The position numbers and the translations under genes are program-made. The notes below the pieces were generated by a model. The model saw only the letters and a list, made by a program, of their open reading frames with translations. It had not been told where the DNA came from and ran no database searches. From positions 48,895,361-48,959,360 of the forward strand of contig OY482846.1 in the NCBI GenBank assembly GCA_960531495.1: 64,000 nucleotides of DNA, read 5' to 3'. Position 1 is the stretch's first letter. Each line of letters opens with the position of its first letter. The DNA comes from Zeus faber. Its lineage: Eukaryota; Chordata; Actinopteri; Zeiformes; Zeidae. Shown one piece after another: positions 1 through 14,000 of the stretch.

Positions 1-80
1 GCTCATTTTCACCTCGACAGTAAGTGTCAGGCGTGTATCATTCAATCATTTCATATCTGATTAATAATCTAAAATCAAAA

Positions 81-178
81 GCTCCGTGGGGACCGCTCCG
101 TGGGGACCGCTCCGTGGGGACCGCTCCGTGGGGACCGCTCCGTGGGGACCGCTCCGTGGGGACCGCTCCGTGGGGACC
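81..178. repeat. 14-bp tandem repeat, seven copies
   Basis: Seven exact head-to-tail copies of GCTCCGTGGGGACC, then a partial copy. Open frames across it reading WGPLRGDRSVGTAP are artefacts of the repeat. Confidence 0.97.
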
Positions 179-1334
179 GCTGGAGAACCCCTACACTCCC
201 CAGCCGGCTCCGAGCCACTCCAGCACCGCCCCCAACCCGTCCTCCGAATCGGAGTGTCTCTGCTCGCCCCCGCCGGCAGGCCGAGCCCGATGCCCGTGCA
301 CCACTTAGGTCTACGTTTTTTATTTAACGTACAAGTAAGAAACTAAGGAAACAAAATAAATTCCACATGAAAGAATATGAAGGAGATTCCCTTTCTGTGG
401 TCATCGTTGATTCAGAATACACTTCACAGCGAGAGGGTTAGAAGAACACAGTCACAACAACAAGAGGGAAAACATTAGTCATGTTTAGATGCAATACAAA
501 AACAACACTTTTACACAATGAACATTAAAAAGAATCAAATAATAAATCCAAAACAGTTCAATGCTCAGATTTTTCCTGGTGGATTAAAAAAAAAATCATC
601 CGTCATTGATGTCAATCGATTGATTGAAGTTTCTAATTTATGATTTATTCGTCGATCTGCCCAAGCCTAATTCCTACCACCGTCAGACGGGGAACACTAC
701 ACGTGGCCGTCGCTCGTACGCTGAGCGGGGAGGTGGGGGAGGTGGGGAACAGCGATCTGTGGAGAGAAGTTGGGAAAGAAAGTCAGTGTCACTGAACTCT
801 TCGTCCGGGCAGTCAGACTAGTAGAACAAAACAAGACAAACTAAACAAAAAAAGACCTACTGCGACGCAGAACAAAAGATCGAATCCTGTTGTTGTTCCT
901 CACGCTGCACGTCCGTCAGATTGAGTCCAAATCTGAGTGATTCTGTGAAGTCTGCGGGGATCTTAAAGACCGGGGCTTTTTTGCCAGAGTTTCCCAGTAA
1001 AAATGATTCTGTCCAATGGAATGTTTGGTGATTACCCGATATTCTTGGTATGTGCGTAATAATTAGGGTGTAGACTCTCGGGCCTTATCCTGCAGCTTTT
1101 CAATAGGCTGGGCTTCAGGCTGAAACGTGTTTCTGCAAAGATACACTTAAACTTCTTGGCATTTAGATGCAAAGAGGCAACTTCCGCTTGCAAACCGGCT
1201 TTCAAACCTCCAAAATCTGTGTCTTCTTGTGCATCAAACAAACGCTGAGGGACGGAGCCAGTAAGGAGATCTGGTCGCTTTGAGGTCAGACAGAAACCCA
1301 ACACAGAAGTAAAACCCATGTCTAAGCCGTAGTA

Positions 1335-1545
1335 CACAGGGTGTTATAGGGTGTCTTGTGTTGCCTCACAAGAAGGTTGTGGGTTGAAACCCGACTGGTG
1401 CCGCTCCGTGTGGAGCTTTCATTTTCTCCCCGTGTTCAAATGGGTTTCCTCCCGCCCTGAAGACAAGCGTGACAGGTTGACACAGGTTGCCGATGCCCTT
1501 GACCAAGGCATAGATCTGGCTCTAGATCTGGGCCGTCATGCTATG
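1335..1545 (+). repeat. Decayed tRNA-type SINE copy
   Basis: It keeps GCCTCACAAGAAGGTTGTGG, GGTTGAAACCCG (a degraded B box), TGTGGAGCTTTCATTTTCTC and GGGTTTCCTCCCGCC. This is the same order as the better-preserved copies at 29858 (+) and 60150 (-). Confidence 0.55.
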
Positions 1546-2424
1546 ACTACAGATGGAAGGGTTACGATTTATTTGACAGTTAAGTTTTAGGACTTGTTTT
1601 CCAAGTTTGCCCATTCCATTTTCAGTTTTATTTTATGTTTCCTGTTTATTCTAACAAGCTCAGAAATGACACTGTCTCTTTGTGCCCCCTTCGATGGTAC
1701 ATGCAAGTACAGTATGCTCACGCTTGTGCCAGGTGCTTTGCACCACTCTGTGCGTGTTCGCAAACTCTCAGATGCAGAAAAGTGTTTATGGCTCATGTCA
1801 GATTTGATTTCAGGATTTAGGGAGACTCTCTTGTAGTGGTGCACAGTCGTGAAAGTCGGATCAGATACCGGGATAAAATAGGCCGTCGGTAACAAAGAAC
1901 GACATGCCCCGTACAAAACTCTGACACCAATGATCTTTAGGCGGGGCACTAATGTATGGCAGCAGTCCTGACCCCTCTGCTAGTCGGATTTTCCCCTCCA
2001 CTACTGTGCTGATGCAATAGTTTTCTACTGTGTCAGTCACAGAGTTTAAACCTCGGCAGAAACGCCCCCCCCCCCCCCCCATCAAAAAAAACCCCCTCTC
2101 CCTCCCCCGGGAAGAAGCCGAGACGCAAGTAAACACAGTGCGGAAGTAGCTCCAATTAGGCCTTCTCCACTTTTTCCCTTTTCCTCATTGAGACTTATCC
2201 CAGCTGTAGGAATGTGGTCTGCTATGAACCCACTGTGCACATTATTACAGGTCGTCCCTCCTGTTGTGTGATTCTTGCGGCCACGCTGGTGAGTGTCGCC
2301 GAGGGACATGCTTTGCTTTGGTTTTGGTTTGGGCCGGAGAGTGTGTGCGGTCATGTCTGCTCTTGTCCTCTGTTTGGCTGGTCCTCCACTGACCTTGTGG
2401 TCGGCCTCTGTCTTCCCTCCGTAG

Positions 2425-2546
2425 TGAACGATGTGGAGGAGAGCGAGGGACTCCCGTCCCTGGAGAAGCCCGGCTGGTATTCCCAGGGCAACTGGCCACA
2501 CCTCCACGAGCTGCTCAAGACCATGACGGGGAAACCGGAGCCCAAG
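2425..2546 (+). CDS. NT5DC1: NT5DC1 coding exon, fourth from the end
   Basis: The acceptor is a pyrimidine-rich tract ending CCTCCGTAG and the donor is CCCAAG|GTACGC. The exon enters in phase 1 (the first codon is completed by TG) and leaves in phase 0. It encodes the stretch ending KTMTGKPEPK, which in human NT5DC1 directly precedes the VVYFGDS motif. Confidence 0.92.
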
Positions 2547-4927
2547 GTACGCCTGCAGCGCACTCTGCCATTCACAACGTCTGGAAAAGTATTACGTCCA
2601 TTCAGCAAAAGGTTTAGACATAAAAAGTATATTACTAAGTCTGAAGGGTATTATAAAGATCGGTCCCCAGGAGGACACATGCAAAATCTATAGAAAGTTT
2701 TGATGCATTTTAGAGTCATAACTAGAATTAGGTTGACTTTCTTAATCCCCCAGGATCAAAATCATTTTGCTTATTATAGCAAATATTAATTTGATGGATG
2801 ATGTTGTATTTATTCTCCTTCTTCTTTAGGATATGTCTTGAATTTAGCCAAAATTGGCATTAAAATATCTTCAATTTTCGATATACTGTAAGTATGGGTG
2901 ATATAAGTTTGATTGCACATACTTATCTTGCTTCATTGTTCTCTGTACACACGTACATAGAGATCAATCATTAAATGACGGGAAGATCAATACCAAACAG
3001 GTTCACGTATTGAGGCTTTTATTTGCCCACAACCCTTCAGTCCGTCGGCTGTTTTATGGTGTTGACAGAGCGTCTAAGTGTGCACGTCGACATGAACAGC
3101 TCGCACGTGCACTTTAGAGACAATTCATCACCCGGCTCATCTGACGCACCGCCAGCAGCCAGGGACCGCTTTAATGAGGCCCACGTCGGGTTATTTGAGA
3201 CTTTTTTTCCAAGAATAAATGAAAGAACAAAGAAGGATTTAAGGAAAGTCTGGTGAATGAGGTCCAAAGTGCCGTCCGGACGGTAAATAACAGACTTTCT
3301 TTATTCTGAAAATTCTAAAAAGAATGAATTTAGGAAAAGTGAATGCCTTAGAATGTATTTAAAAAAGGCTGAAATTGGTTTTGTTGTTTATAATTTCTAA
3401 CAAAGCCTTAAGGGGTATTTTGGGTTCGGGGCGTTAAGGGACCCTGCAAATGTTGCTGGTTTCTGGGGAAATTTTGATTTTTAAATCTATCTTAGGCTTG
3501 AAACAAACAACAGTAGAAAAAAAAAAGCTTTGCCCAAAATAGGTTTTGGAATGGGGTTTTTCCCCTCTACATTGCTGTTGAATATTGGAGATGTTGTAGC
3601 CGCCTTAAAAAGGACATTTCTTTGCTGAAACCAGGTGCCCCAAAAACACTATTAAACTATACACTTTTAAAAATCTGCAGTAAAATAATCAATTACAGTA
3701 AAACAAAATCAGTAACAGTAAAAGAATCTCTAATTGAATAATATTGGCGAAAAAGGAAATCAGTAAAAGATGAAGGCTTAAAAAATAAAATAGTACTTTA
3801 TTGTTTTATGTGTAAACAAAAATATAAAAAAGTAATTCAAACCAGAACCCGATCTGGAAGACCTGCCAGCCGACATGCGGCAGCAGTCCGCCCAGGATGC
3901 TGCTTTGAGGCAGCTCCAGCTCCGGATGCTCCGGCTGCTCCGGGTGATCTGGGCGCTCTGTCAGACGGAGCAGAGACCGAGGCCTTCGCCGTAAATCACA
4001 CGATGGAGGTTTCACACGGACCCCAGGCTGCGTGCACCCGTTGGCACGGCGGCAGCCGGCGTGCCGTCCGCCAGCGGGCGGCCTGGGAACATCATCTGAC
4101 AAACAGAGGATCTGCCGGGTGTCCCTCCATCTGAGCCTGTGTCGATGAACATTCAGCTTCGTATTTGGCCCATTAAGGTCGCTGCTACTGTCCTTCAGCA
4201 GAACGTCCCAGTTAAATGCACATTTCAAGATGGAGACCGCACACAAGGCTCCATTATGCAGTTGAAAATGAGCTGAAGGTAATTCGGGTACGATATATCT
4301 AATGGCAGCATTCATGTTTTATATTGTACATGGTCCCTTACAAGTTCAATTCCAAATTTTATATAATTTGACAACCGGGCAAGGCAGTAAATTGCAAAGT
4401 TGGTACAGGAGAATGAAAAAAAAAAAGTAGAAAAATGTAAAAAATGGCAGAGAAAGGAATACATGAATCGATAGACAGACAGACGGATGGACGGACGGAC
4501 AGACAGACATAGAGTATGTACATAGATATGTAGGTATATACTGTATGTACATAGATAGATATGTAGATAGATGAAGTTGGATGCAGTTGTTCAATAGATT
4601 CAAACTGGCCTTTAAATGGAACCCATTTTAGTATTTAAACCTGAGCTTGCTACAGAGAACTCAAGCTCCTTCTCTCCTGTTTCTCTGAGCGGTGGTTTGG
4701 GGCTGGTTTCCTACAGAGGCTTTGGTCAGGTAGAGGGAGGCTAACTTCACCCTTTCTCCCTACCCCCACACCCGCTCCCCCAAATCCCATCCAGAGAGTC
4801 ACGTCATCGTCCACGTCCTCCCTCCCTCCCTCAGTCAGACCCGGGCCTCAATACTCCCTCTGTTCCCCGACCACGTGGAGAAAGCTCCCTCGGAATGCAG
4901 TGTCAACCTGCACTTAAGGGGCTTCTG

Positions 4928-5017
<90 letters not shown>

Positions 5018-8000
5018 TGGTGGTGGTGGTGGTGGTGGTGGTATAGTTGTCTCCACTTTCACTTGACGGGAGTGGATGCAGGTGGGCTGAGCGGAGGCCT
5101 TTTAGGGGGGATTAAAATCCCCTCTGGGCCGGAGGTCAGGTCAGGACCCAGGTGATGGGGGGCCGTCAGAGGACCCGGCGATGGGAACGTCCAAACAACA
5201 TTTAATTCCAAATTTGAATCTTTAATTATTATTATTTTTTGGCCTCCTGGGAGCTATTATAAGGTTTTTTTCCCCGCGGGCTTATTCTATCGGATATATG
5301 AAGCGCTCCGAGTGTTGTGACAAGACACGGAGGAAATGTGAAATTCTTCCACTAAGCCAAAGTAAAGTGGACCAGGATATTGGACTTCCCCCTCTCCGTC
5401 CACCACAGTTCATGAAGACTGCAGGCCTCTGACAGATCACGTTAGATGAACCATCACTTTCATTCTATACTGTAGTTGATCACACAGAAAGATAAGTCGA
5501 TTTATACGAGGGATGAGGAGAAGCTTAGTAGATGGATGCATAGATAGCTAGATGGAGAGATGGATGGATTGATGGATAGATGGATGGATAAGTCAATGGT
5601 TGGATGGCTAGATGGATGGATGGATTGATCAGCAAGGACGCAATTATTATTTCAAGCTCATCGCTCATTTTGATGTGAGTTGGGCCCCTCCTGCCTGGGC
5701 CCCAGACCCCACACAGGGGAGCACAGCGGCTTCTTTTAGGTCCTCATGTCGGGCCTCCGGGTGGATTTACCTGCGGGTGGGTTCACCTGCGGGTGGGTTC
5801 ACCTGCGGGTGGGTTCAGCTGCAACAGCGTTCCGTCAGATGCTCTGATAACAGGAGACAAAAAGGACGGAACACGCTGAAAAAGGTGTTTGTTTCTCAAG
5901 TCCATTTTTAGAAATCTAGTATTTATGTCAAAATATATAGAAAATGTGTTATTTTGGGTGAACTAAAGTATTTCTAAAGGAAAAAGCGAAATGTTCACAA
6001 GACATTTGCTACAGTAACATTTTGATCCTTTATAAACATATATTGTAAAATTGTATTACTAAGAAATAGAACAAGTCTGCTTGTTCTTTTGAGTTTCTGG
6101 TATATTTCACATACCTGTGGTCCCTAGCTACTACCAGCCTTTGAATATTGTTGAATACTATACTACTAGAACACTAGAATACTGAAAGAATACTGCTGGG
6201 ATACTGTTAAAACACTTGTTAAAATAAGGTCAGAATACTGTTAGAAGCTTCAAATTGTGATATAATACTGTTAGAACGCATTTAGACATGGGCAGGGCTC
6301 TATCATATCAGTATACCACTGAAATCCTGTGAGAATACTATTAGAATAATAGAATCCGGTTAAGTTCCAGTTAGTGGAGCTCCTCCCACTGCCGCCTAAT
6401 GAAACTGTGTCTGCCCCCAATGAAAGCTGCTCTATAACGCTTTGCCTCTGTGCTGGAATTCCTGGCCCCTGTAAATATTTACCAGACTGATCCAGTGACT
6501 CTGGCGGCTCAAACCGCGGCACAGCGATACACGCCGAGCGGCAGCACTGCCTTCTGGGTTGGATGTACAGCTGTGGCTGGTTCGGGGAAGGAACCGTTGG
6601 AAACATGATCCCTCCAACCCTTCCCAGGAGGCCCGCCAGCCAGCATGCTGGATGCAGGCCTTCTGCAGATACAGCAGAAGGTCTGTGGAAGGTCTGTGGA
6701 ACTTCTGTGGAATTACCAGAACTACGTGTCTTTTGGCCGTTTGCCTCGTAGAGCACTTTGAGAATTAAACACCTTCTCAATCCTGATATCAACCACATCA
6801 ATATAAAGCTCCTTTCCCACATGGAATCAGCAACATCGCTGGATTAAAAAATATCCGGCAAAGGCAGTAAGTAGTCATTCCCACATTGGCCTCCTTTACG
6901 GAAAGGTTCCGTATGGAGTCTGTTCCCACAGAGATGACTGTTACGGATACAGTACGTAATGGGTTAAGGTTAGTAGGTTGCAGTGTAGATGGGATCGTTT
7001 GGACATCTGTTGGCAACGGTCGTACAATCTGAATCCGTTTGGTTTTTTTCCTGGCTCTCAGAGACCAGCGCTTCGGTTTCCACCTCCCCGCCCCTACCGG
7101 ACAGACTCTTCCCTCCCCTGACGGAGCGTCCCCGGACTCAATAACCGTAACCTAATGTTGTTAAATCAGCGTGATCATTTTGTACCTGTCCTCCACTTTC
7201 TGCCTCCAGTGAAGGAACGTTCTCCACCCATTCTACCGCTCCCTGTCCGCTTGTTCTCTCTCCGGCTCCGTACTCCGGTGCAGCCGGCAGGCAAGCGAAG
7301 CGCTTGTACTCGATGTCCCCGCACCCATCCCTAACTCTAAAAGACAAGTCTCGGGTCTGAGTGGCATTTTTTAGAAGAAAAAGTGGAAAATTTAAGAATA
7401 TAAAGACCAGTCTCCGTAAAGATTGGACATGTTTCAGTTTCTCGTCTTTGTAGCCCAGCTACAAAATAAAAAATAACTTTAAAAATTTGTAAAAAATAAA
7501 CGTTCGTAAAAACCCACTGTTTGTGCTTTGCTGGTATTAAGATTCAGCTCCGCCACTACTTTACGTGCTTGTCCTGGCAATGTTACTGCTCCCACTCACA
7601 CACACTTCCATTCACAGCCGTACCGGCATTTTCCCAGAAATAATTCTCGGTCGAGAGTGGGGAAATTATGAAACGACGGGGCATCCCATCCATTTCCTTT
7701 CCATATAACGCCAATACGGAACATTGCCAGTAGATTTACGCCTTTCAGTGCAAGTGGTAAAGGGGCCAAGGCAGCGGTTCCCAACCTTTTTGGACTGGCG
7801 GCCCACTTGAAAATCTCAAAAGTGTTGGCGGCCCACATCCGACCAGAAGTAATACGGGAGCCAAACAGTGCGTTCTCAGAGGACGTATATTTTAACAGTC
7901 ATATGCATGCTCATACATACAGTGCAGTAGTGGTAAACAAAGAGGTGGTTTAAAAATAACCCTACGTCTATGGAACTTTGGCGTAACGTTAGTAACGTAA

Positions 8001-11000
8001 AACTAACACTAACAGGAGCGCGTTAATATGAACTCACCTCATGAGAAGGCTGATGGTGCATGGCAGAGACCACCTGCTGGATGTCTGGCTTAAGGGACGA
8101 CGGCCTCAGGAGAAGATCTGGATCAACATTCACTTTATTCCTCTAGTCCCGCAAAGCCATAAGCGGCGAAAAGCCAGTCTCACAGAGATACGTCGTCGGG
8201 AAAGGCATCAGAAATTACACAGCTCTGTGGGACGGGTCGGGATTTGCGTTCTCGGTGCCCGCACATGACGTTTCCGTGACTTTCTTCTCTTCCTGATCCT
8301 CCTCGAGTTTGTTATCGAAAAATTCAAGCGGCTTGGACGCGTCCTGTTGGTGTTTTGTCTGGAGGTGACGGTGCAGTTTCCATGGCTTCAGAGCTTAGTT
8401 TGATAAAATCTTGGAACACACCACACACAGCAGTAACGTTCGTCTTCTGTGCCTGTCCAAAAAATTCCCAATGATAAGCGCTTTTTTTGTTTGACCGCCT
8501 TTCCTTTTCAGTGTGCCTGATGCTGCCAACCATCCATTTTGATTATCACCGCAAGTTCAAATATGTACAGGTGCACGTCGATTCTGGTCCGGCTTGGACC
8601 TAGTACGCCCTAAAATAAGTTCCTATCGATCAGTGATGATGCATCTTTGAAGGTTTTAAAGAAAGGTTTTAGTATTTTTTTACATTTAAAAACATCATTT
8701 TTCTTTTATTTTTTCAATAAAAATCAATGTGTTTTGCCCCTGATTTGGTGGCCCACTTGCAATACCCCCGGCCCATAGGTGGAGAATTGCTGGGCTAAGG
8801 TCTAATATCACTGTATAAATAAAGTTTGGTGCAACCACATCTCCTCCCCCTCAGTGTGAAAAGGATCCTTTCAGAGTTAATCCTCCATTACACATAAAAG
8901 TTGTGCGTCTAAACCCAGCGCTGTGCAGGTCCCTCAACGCTGCTCAATATCAATGGTGCTTACGTTTATGAACTCCTCTTGATTCGTCAAAACAACACAG
9001 TGACGCTTTCCAATTTCCGTGCCCCTCGATATGAACGGATTGTGCCTCGCCATGTGCTTGTTTAGTTCCATAAGGAAACGGAGTACAATAAAATAACCTT
9101 CATCTAAAATAAAACACACTCTTTCCCCGCGTGTCGATGTATCAGCCGACACGGAGGGATCTGAGGTTTGGAGGCAGGACGCCCGTCACTGGTCTGGACC
9201 TGCCCGGACCTGCCTATCTCTCCAGACGTGGAGGACAAAGGAGGAGTTCTGCTGCGCCGCGATGGGCTGTGATGAGTTTTGCAGGCCCTTCATGTCTGGT
9301 CTAGCTCCCGGCCCCGGGCGGGTGGGGTTTTGTGGGGGGCCGTGACGAGACGCATTTCAGCCTTATTGGATTTGACGTCTGCTTCAAACTCTGGAGACGG
9401 TGACTCGGCACAAATGTGCAACTCTATCACAGTGCTCCCCCTGAGGCCTCGCGGGAAGCGGCTGCAAGGTGTGCAGGATGTGGCCGCTGCTTAAAAAGCA
9501 TTTGCACAAAACAGTGTTCAACACCCGAGATGTTATTTGGATGTATTTGTAATGGTGTCTGTTTGTTTGTTTAGTTCCCCCTATTCCCCTCGACTTTTCT
9601 TGTGCGATGTGGATTTTTGTAATGTGCCAAGTATCATGGTAAAGGCCCAAACTGATGTCATATTGACTTTAAGGCAGTTTGCTACTGTCGTCAGCGCGCC
9701 CATTTTACTTTTATGACTCTATGACTGAGCATTTTCCTAATGATAGCTCACATTTTTGGATTTCACAATTATCCCCTGGTCCCGCTTACAATTACGAGTT
9801 TGCATCATGTCAAAGTTACTTAGTTTGACCATATTTGTATGTGTTAATTCCTGGAATAAACTAGGACAGGAAAAGTGCAAATAGGATGGCAGCATTGGCT
9901 GAGCCACGGTCCGTCGTCATGCGGTCCATTGTACCCGTCCTGTGATCTGTGTGAACACAGCCCAGTCACACTAGGAACTGCAAATGACTACATTTCTTTA
10001 CATGTCTTTCCATTTTCTTTCTGTCAGTTGCTACGCAAAATAAACACGTTGTGGTTTATAGTTGCCGAGCTACTGAATTTGACAGGGACCTTTGTCTGAC
10101 AAATTAGCTCTGAACTTGTACATTTGTTGCCTTTGAGACAAGTCTCCCTTCCTGTGCCGTCTTCTTTCACTCCTTTTACCTGCGACACACCTTCGCTTTC
10201 ACCTGGACAGGTGGTGTATTTCGGGGACAGCATGCGCTCTGATATGTACCCCGCCACCAGCTTTGGGAAGTGGGAGACGGTGATGATCGTGGAGGAGATG
10301 GAGGGCGAGGGCGTCCCCAAGAGCGACGCCGCCCGGACAAATGAGGCCCAGGCCGAGCCGCTGGAGAAGAAGGGAAAGTTTGAGGTACGTCCAGAAGTTT
10401 GCCCGCAGCTGTTTCCGCTTAGCCAGCGCACCCACAAGCCAGCCTCCGGTCTCCAGTTTCCCTCCCGTTTCCCCTCCAGTCCCTCACTGTTTCCATCCAG
10501 CTTCCCTCTAGTTTCTTTCCAGTTTTACTCCAGTTTCCTCCCAGTTTTCCTCCACTTTCCCTGCAGCTTGCCTCCATTTTCCCTCCACTTTTCCTTCCAG
10601 TTTCCTTCCAGTTTCCCCCCAGTTCCCTTCCAGTTTCCCTCCAGTTTCCTTCCAGTTTCCTCCCAGTTTTCCTCCACTTTCCCTGCAGCTTGTCTCCATT
10701 TTCCCTCCACTTTTCCCTCCAGTTTCCTTCCAGTTTCCTCCCAGTTTTCCTCCACTTTCCCTGCAGCTTGTCTCCAGTTTCCCTCCAGTTTCCTTCCAGT
10801 TTCCTCCCAGTTTTCCTCCACTTTCCCTGCAGCTTGTCTCCATTTTCCCTCCACTTTTCCTTCCAGTTTCCTTCCAGTTTCCCTCCACTTTTCTTCCAGC
10901 TTTCCTCAAGTTTCCTTTCAGTTCCCTCCATCTTCCCTCCAGGTTCCTTCCAGTTTCTCTCCAGGTTCCTTCCAGGTTCCTTCCAGGTTCCCTCCAGGTT

Positions 11001-14000
11001 CCCTGGCTGGAAGCCACCGTGTGCCTTTTGTAGAAAGCCTGAATATGTTCCTTCTCATGAGAACACATGCAGCCCCTGTGTTTGTGTACTGTGGTACTGT
11101 GCCTTTGGTTTTCTGAAAGGCATTGTGGCAAAGTTTTTTTTATTTTTTTGTTTGAGGGAATTACAACCTTGTAAGAACGCTGCGGTGGTTTCGGCGTCAT
11201 TCCACTTTCACCTCGAATGTGCAAACTTGTAAAGTGATGCATGTTGGGGCCGGTCCCCGTCATACTCGACCCAGGGGCAGGTTATGTAACACTGCAGAAT
11301 GTGGAACCCGGACGCAGGGGAAAAGGAAGCTGGGGAGGGAAACGCTGTCAACCAGGGTGCACGAGTGTCACGTCGGTTCTGTTTTATCGCCGCAAGAGGA
11401 CATCACAGCAGGATGGTTGTTTCAAACAGGCTGACGGGGAAAAAAACGTTGAGTCAGCAGGAGGTTGGGCTGTCCTTTCTATCTTTCCAAGGGAGAGTGG
11501 GCGGCGGGTGTTGTCCTTGTTTTTCCCCCTTTTATTGGACGGTAACTGGAACGAGAGCGGCTGGAATGTGTGGGACAAATAAGCAGAAGATAAACAGTGG
11601 AGCAGACACGGGTTAGATGTCGAGATAGAGAACATTAAGGGTTCTTAGCTGCAGTTGGAACCAGACGTGTGGGTTTCATGTGTCATCACCCAAAGGTCAA
11701 GTCGAAACAGGAAACCCAAACAACGGCGTGGGTTTGAGACGGGCAGATTCATTTGACAGCCAATTCATATATACGTTTGGAATTATTGATGGGCCACCCT
11801 GCATTGTCACCTGAGTCTTGATCCGGTTTCATGACGACAATCTCAAGTTTGGCATCAAAGTCCTCAATGAAGTGTGACGTTTTGAGGCTTTCGCCGCTTG
11901 GGTGGGGTCTCAGTTCCTCAAGATCTACTTCTGTGAAACAAGGACTTTGGCCGACATCACAGTCATCTCCCCAAAAAAGCAAACTGATGCCGGAGATAAA
12001 CAGGCACAAGTAAAAACCGCTGCACAGTGTGTGGCCAGCAGACACCTTGAAAGTGGATGGTACCGCAGATAAGAGCTTTTCTGCGTCACATTTGAAAGTA
12101 ATCTGTTCTCGGTTTAGGCTCTATTGCATTCTGCTTTTTTTTCCCCTCCCTTACCACATCCTGTCTTTGAGATGTTCTGCATTTATCGGCGCTACCACAG
12201 CGTGTTTGACATATTGACTTAGCGCTGAACACGGTGAGTAACAGGAAGAGGAGTTTCCAGGAAAAATGACTTATTCACTGGATCACGACTGGGGAAAAAA
12301 AGAAAATAAATAAGATAATAAAACAAAATGCCTTATTACTTACGCTAACAGGTTAGTTTAACAGGGAATAATTACCAGTAATCATTTCTAGTCATTCCCA
12401 TAATATCACATAAATATAATATATATTAAACAAATGTTACATTTGACAATATTATCCTTGATTGATCCATGCCACCACGTCCTCTAGTATTGAGTAGTAT
12501 CTTATTTCTGGCAAAAGAAAGAAAGTGTGAAAGTGTTGTTTTGGGTGGAACGAGTGTTCCTTTCTAAATTAAACAGGGCAGTTACATAATTAATCAAATT
12601 ACTGTGAGTGCAATTGGTTCATTACTAGATACTGTAATTTGCGACAGTGACATTTTGAAACCCGTGATGACATTTTTTCAAGTATATTTAAAAGAGCTGT
12701 TGACCAGAGAGAGAAGAATCAGAACCAAAAATCTGTTGATTCCCCCAAGCACGTTGACATATACGAGGAATTTGTTGTTGTGGTGATCGGTGCATTGCCG
12801 TACAGACAATTAGCATAAAAAAAAAGGAAAAATGGCCAAAAATAAAGACTGTAAATAACCAAATATATAAAATACAGAACATACAAGTTCAATTCTATGC
12901 ACATGAAAAATTATAGGTATTTTCATTTGTGGTATATGTTTATATGTGGTATATACAGTATATATGTCACACAAGGTATTCATTATTTCTATGCAAATGA
13001 CCAAAGACTGACATTAACTTTTTGCTGAAGTTGTAAATATTGGCATCGTAACACCGTCTACCAATCAACTGATCAATGAACTGGTGCTTTCCACCAGGTC
13101 CAGGGCATGAAGACGCCCTCTGCCTCCTCCGACCAGTGGGGCTCCTACTTCGTGGACATGCACCGGAGCGGGGGCGGCGACGAGGAGAACCAGAAGCTGA
13201 CGTGGTGCTGCCACAGCATCCACAAGTACAGCGCCATGGCCATCCCCAGCGTGGAGCACATCGCAGGTAGGCTCCAGAGGCTGCACGGGTGGAGCACATC
13301 GCAGGTACGCTCCAGACGCTGCACGGGTGGAGCACATCGCAGGTAGGCTCCAGACGCTGCATGGGTGGAGCACATCGCAGGTAGGCTCCAGACGCTGCAC
13401 GGGTGGAGCACATCGCAGGTAGGCTCCAGACGCTGCATGGGTGGAGCACATCGCAGGTAGGCTCCAGACGCTGCACGGGTGGAGCGGGTTTGTTCTGCTT
13501 AATGTTGATGATCAGTGTTGGATCCACCATGATGTCACATCAAAGCCCTGAAGTAACATATGTATCATGTTACTACTGTAAAACCCTCTACTCTACTCTA
13601 CCTCTACTATAAAACCCTCTACTCTACTCTACCTCTACTATAAAACCTTCTACTCTACTCTACTCTACTCTACCTCTACTATAAAACCTTCTACTCTACT
13701 CTACCTCTACTATAAAACCCTCTACTCTACTCTACCTCTACTATAAAACCTTCTACTCTACTCTACCTCTACTATAAAACCTTCTACTCTACTCTACCTC
13801 TACTATAAAACCCTCTACTCTACTCTACCTCTACTATAAAACCTTCTACTCTACTCTACCTCTACTATAAAACCTTCTACTCTACTCTACCTCTACTATA
13901 AAACCCTCTACTCTACTCTACCTCTACTATAAAACCTTCTACTCTACTCTACTCTACCTCTACTATAAAACCTTCTACTCTACTCTACTCTACCTCTACT

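Larger units (their letters stand above)
1..2424 (+). other. NT5DC1 intron (5' end cut by the window)
   Basis: No exon is recognised. It holds the 14-bp tandem at 81-178, a decayed SINE-like copy near 1335-1545 and a C run near 2064. The previous NT5DC1 exon must lie outside the window. Confidence 0.6.
2547..10210 (+). other. NT5DC1 intron
   Basis: This 7.66-kb intron holds a (TG)n(GTG)n microsatellite, GATA/GATG and GACA/GATA microsatellites, a 16-bp tandem and a 1.0-kb hAT-type element. Human COL10A1 lies inside an NT5DC1 intron; no collagen Gly-X-Y repeat is seen here. Confidence 0.7.

Noticed and set aside
2547..10210. COL10A1 inside the NT5DC1 intron, as in human
   Set aside because: No Gly-X-Y repeat or C1q-like domain in any frame of the intron; the gene is not in this window.
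10124..11116. Open frame of 330 codons on + strand and several long minus-strand frames
   Set aside because: They read through a true NT5DC1 exon into the pyrimidine minisatellite. The Ser-Phe-Pro or GNWKETGRK repeats are products of the tandem unit, not a protein.
13065..13530. Minus-strand frames with repeated ASGAYLRCAPP peptide
   Set aside because: Translation of the 38-bp splice-donor array and the opposite strand of an NT5DC1 exon.
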